Assembly: GCA_946481425.1 (NCBI GenBank)
Contig: CAMLNT010000012.1
Span: 1-24,823 of the forward strand
Length of the DNA: 24,823 nucleotides
Direction: 5' to 3'
Source of the DNA: an uncultured Brevundimonas sp.
Lineage (GTDB): Bacteria > Pseudomonadota > Alphaproteobacteria > Caulobacterales > Caulobacteraceae
The position numbers were made by a program, and so were the translations under genes. Numbering within the stretch: position 1 is the first letter of the stretch; the number at the start of each line of letters is the position of its first letter. The notes under the pieces were generated by a model. It was not told the DNA's origin. It saw nothing but the letters and a program-made list of their open reading frames with translations, and searched no databases. Shown piece after piece: positions 23,704 through 24,823 of this stretch.

Positions 23704-24480
23704 TCAGAGCCAGCCGAACAACCGAGCGGACTGGTAGCCGGCGACCAGCACCACCAGAATGCCGACGGCGAAGGTAAGGATCCGCACTGGCGCGATCCGC
23801 ACCACGAACCCAGCCAGCGGCGCCGCCAGGAGACCGCCCAGGATCAGGCCGGCGACCGCGAAGGCGTGCTCGGCCAGACCGTCCGCCTCTTCCCAGTGCC
23901 CCGTCAGCATCGCGGCCAGGAAGGTCGCCGAGATGGCCGAGGTGACGAAGAACTCGGCCGCATTGGCCGTGCCGATCGACCGGCGTGGTTCGTCGCCTGC
24001 GCCCACCAGGGTCGTCGTGACCGTCGGACCCCAGCCGCCGCCGCCGATCGCATCGAAGAAGCCGCCGACCGCGCCCAGGGGCGGCGTCAATTTGATCGGG
24101 AAAGGCCGGGCCCGAACGCCTCTCCAGGCGCGCCACAGGATCACAAGGCCCATGATCGCCAGATAGGCCGTGATCCACGGCTTGAGCACGTCCCCGTCGA
24201 TCGAGGTCAGGACGAAGGCGCCCAGCATCCCGCCCACGACGCCGCCGAGCGCCAGAGGGCCGAACAGTTTCCAGTTAACGTTCTTGTTGACCGCGTGGGA
24301 GCCGGCCGAGGCCGCCGTTGTGAACACTTCGGCCGCGTGCACGCTGGCCGACGCCGTCGCTGGAGGGACGCCGAAGGACAGCAGCACCGTCGAGGAAATC
24401 ACCCCGTAAGCCATGCCGAGGGAGCCATCGACGATCTGGGCCAGGAAGCCGACCAGGGCGAAAAGCAGCAGGTCTTCCAT
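23704..24480 (-). CDS. TauE/SafE family membrane permease
   Basis: A 258-residue inner-membrane protein of the TauE/SafE (DUF81) family, which exports sulfite, sulfoacetate and other organosulfur anions in studied cases. It has about eight hydrophobic segments in two related halves. The paired signatures are QIVDGSLGMAYG near the start and GAVGGFFDAIGGGGWGP in the second half. An AGGAGA ribosome site lies 5 bases before the ATG. No cys or sulfur gene is adjacent, so the substrate is open. It diverges from prfA with a 148-bp gap. Confidence 0.9.
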   Translation of the reverse strand: MEDLLLFALVGFLAQIVDGSLGMAYGVISSTVLLSFGVPPATASASVHAAEVFTTAASAGSHAVNKNVNWKLFGPLALGGVVGGMLGAFVLTSIDGDVLKPWITAYLAIMGLVILWRAWRGVRARPFPIKLTPPLGAVGGFFDAIGGGGWGPTVTTTLVGAGDEPRRSIGTANAAEFFVTSAISATFLAAMLTGHWEEADGLAEHAFAVAGLILGGLLAAPLAGFVVRIAPVRILTFAVGILVVLVAGYQSARLFGWL

Positions 24481-24628
24481 CTCGGTCTCCTGTCGGGGAG
24501 GGCGGGGGCCGAACGCCGGTAATGCTCAGCTTGGACGCCGGTTGCGATCCCGCCAGAGCCCTGACGAGATTGTGACCGCCGCGCCCACGGAGTAGGAACG
24601 CGGCCTTCGACCCGAAAGGCTCCCTCCG

Positions 24629-24823
24629 TTGCATCTGCCCCAGGCCCGTCTCGATCAGGTTCTCGATCGCTTCCAGGAAGTCGAGGCGCGCATGGGCGCG
24701 GCCACCGACGGTCAGGAGATCGTGCGCCTGTCCAAGGAGCACGCCGAGATCAAGCCGGTCGCCGACGCCGTGACCGCCCTGCAGAAGGCCCGCGCCGAGA
24801 TCGAGGACCTGAAGGCGCTGGCC
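24629..24823 (+). CDS. prfA: Peptide chain release factor 1 (N-terminal part)
   Basis: The first 65 codons of release factor RF1, cut by the window edge. The N-terminus QARLDQVLDRFQEVEARMG followed by DGQEIVRLSKEHAEIKPV is the usual RF1 helical domain 1. RF1 reads UAA and UAG. The start must be a TTG at 24629: an in-frame stop lies at 24593-24595, and no ATG or GTG falls between it and the conserved sequence. The ribosome site is poor (AAAGG, 11 bases upstream). A rare start could keep RF1 low. The gene continues to the right; prmC would be expected next in many relatives. Confidence 0.93.
   Translation, partial: MHLPQARLDQVLDRFQEVEARMGAATDGQEIVRLSKEHAEIKPVADAVTALQKARAEIEDLKALA

Overview
The window reads as chromosome of a GC-rich alphaproteobacterium of the Caulobacterales, most likely Brevundimonas or a close relative. 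This is inferred from gene content, not from a search: ubiG and lysC diverge, ptsP and prfA lie downstream, rodZ is followed directly by ispG, fabA and fabB are coupled, and several Sec-exported lipoproteins and an M13 peptidase are present. Starts are ATG, GTG and one TTG. No tRNA, rRNA, CRISPR array, insertion sequence or phage gene was seen.

Left part (1-4114): the last codons of an unknown gene, then a GC-rich spacer with a short tandem repeat. A D-2-hydroxyacid dehydrogenase (-) and a two-SH3 lipoprotein (+) diverge from one shared CATG. A fabA-fabB-PilZ operon follows. It makes unsaturated fatty acids, with a small c-di-GMP-type domain gene placed 8 bp behind fabB. A bidirectional hairpin separates it from the next gene.

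Middle (4115-12704): an exported M13 metallopeptidase (-) diverges from a CPA2/KefB-type antiporter (+). Next is an 806-residue exported protein joining a DUF305 module, a His/Met-rich linker and an LVIVD-like propeller. After a strong terminator comes a compact arsenic operon, arsR-arsI-aqpS-arsC, in which every junction is a 4-base start/stop overlap. It has an ArsR operator lying across the arsR start codon and a probably leaderless first gene. No ArsB or Acr3 pump is present, so the set fits the route of ArsC reduction followed by aquaglyceroporin exit, with ArsI adding cleavage of methylarsenite.

Right part (12705-24823): a 405-bp spacer between convergent genes holds several hairpins, a T-tract terminator shape and two 56-bp tandem repeats. 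Then come ubiG and a PH-domain membrane protein (-), lysC (+), lysA (-), ptsP (+), rodZ-ispG-GST (+), a lipoprotein (-), a PEGA-like lipoprotein (+), a TauE/SafE permease (-) and the start of prfA (+). lysC and lysA encode the first and last steps of lysine synthesis and end on the same CTAG. The GST and the following lipoprotein gene end the same way.

Most of the window is ordinary housekeeping chromosome. The parts most worth attention are the arsenic operon with its leaderless control region, the DUF305-propeller protein just upstream, the structured and repeated spacer at 12705-13109, and the shared start and stop palindromes.
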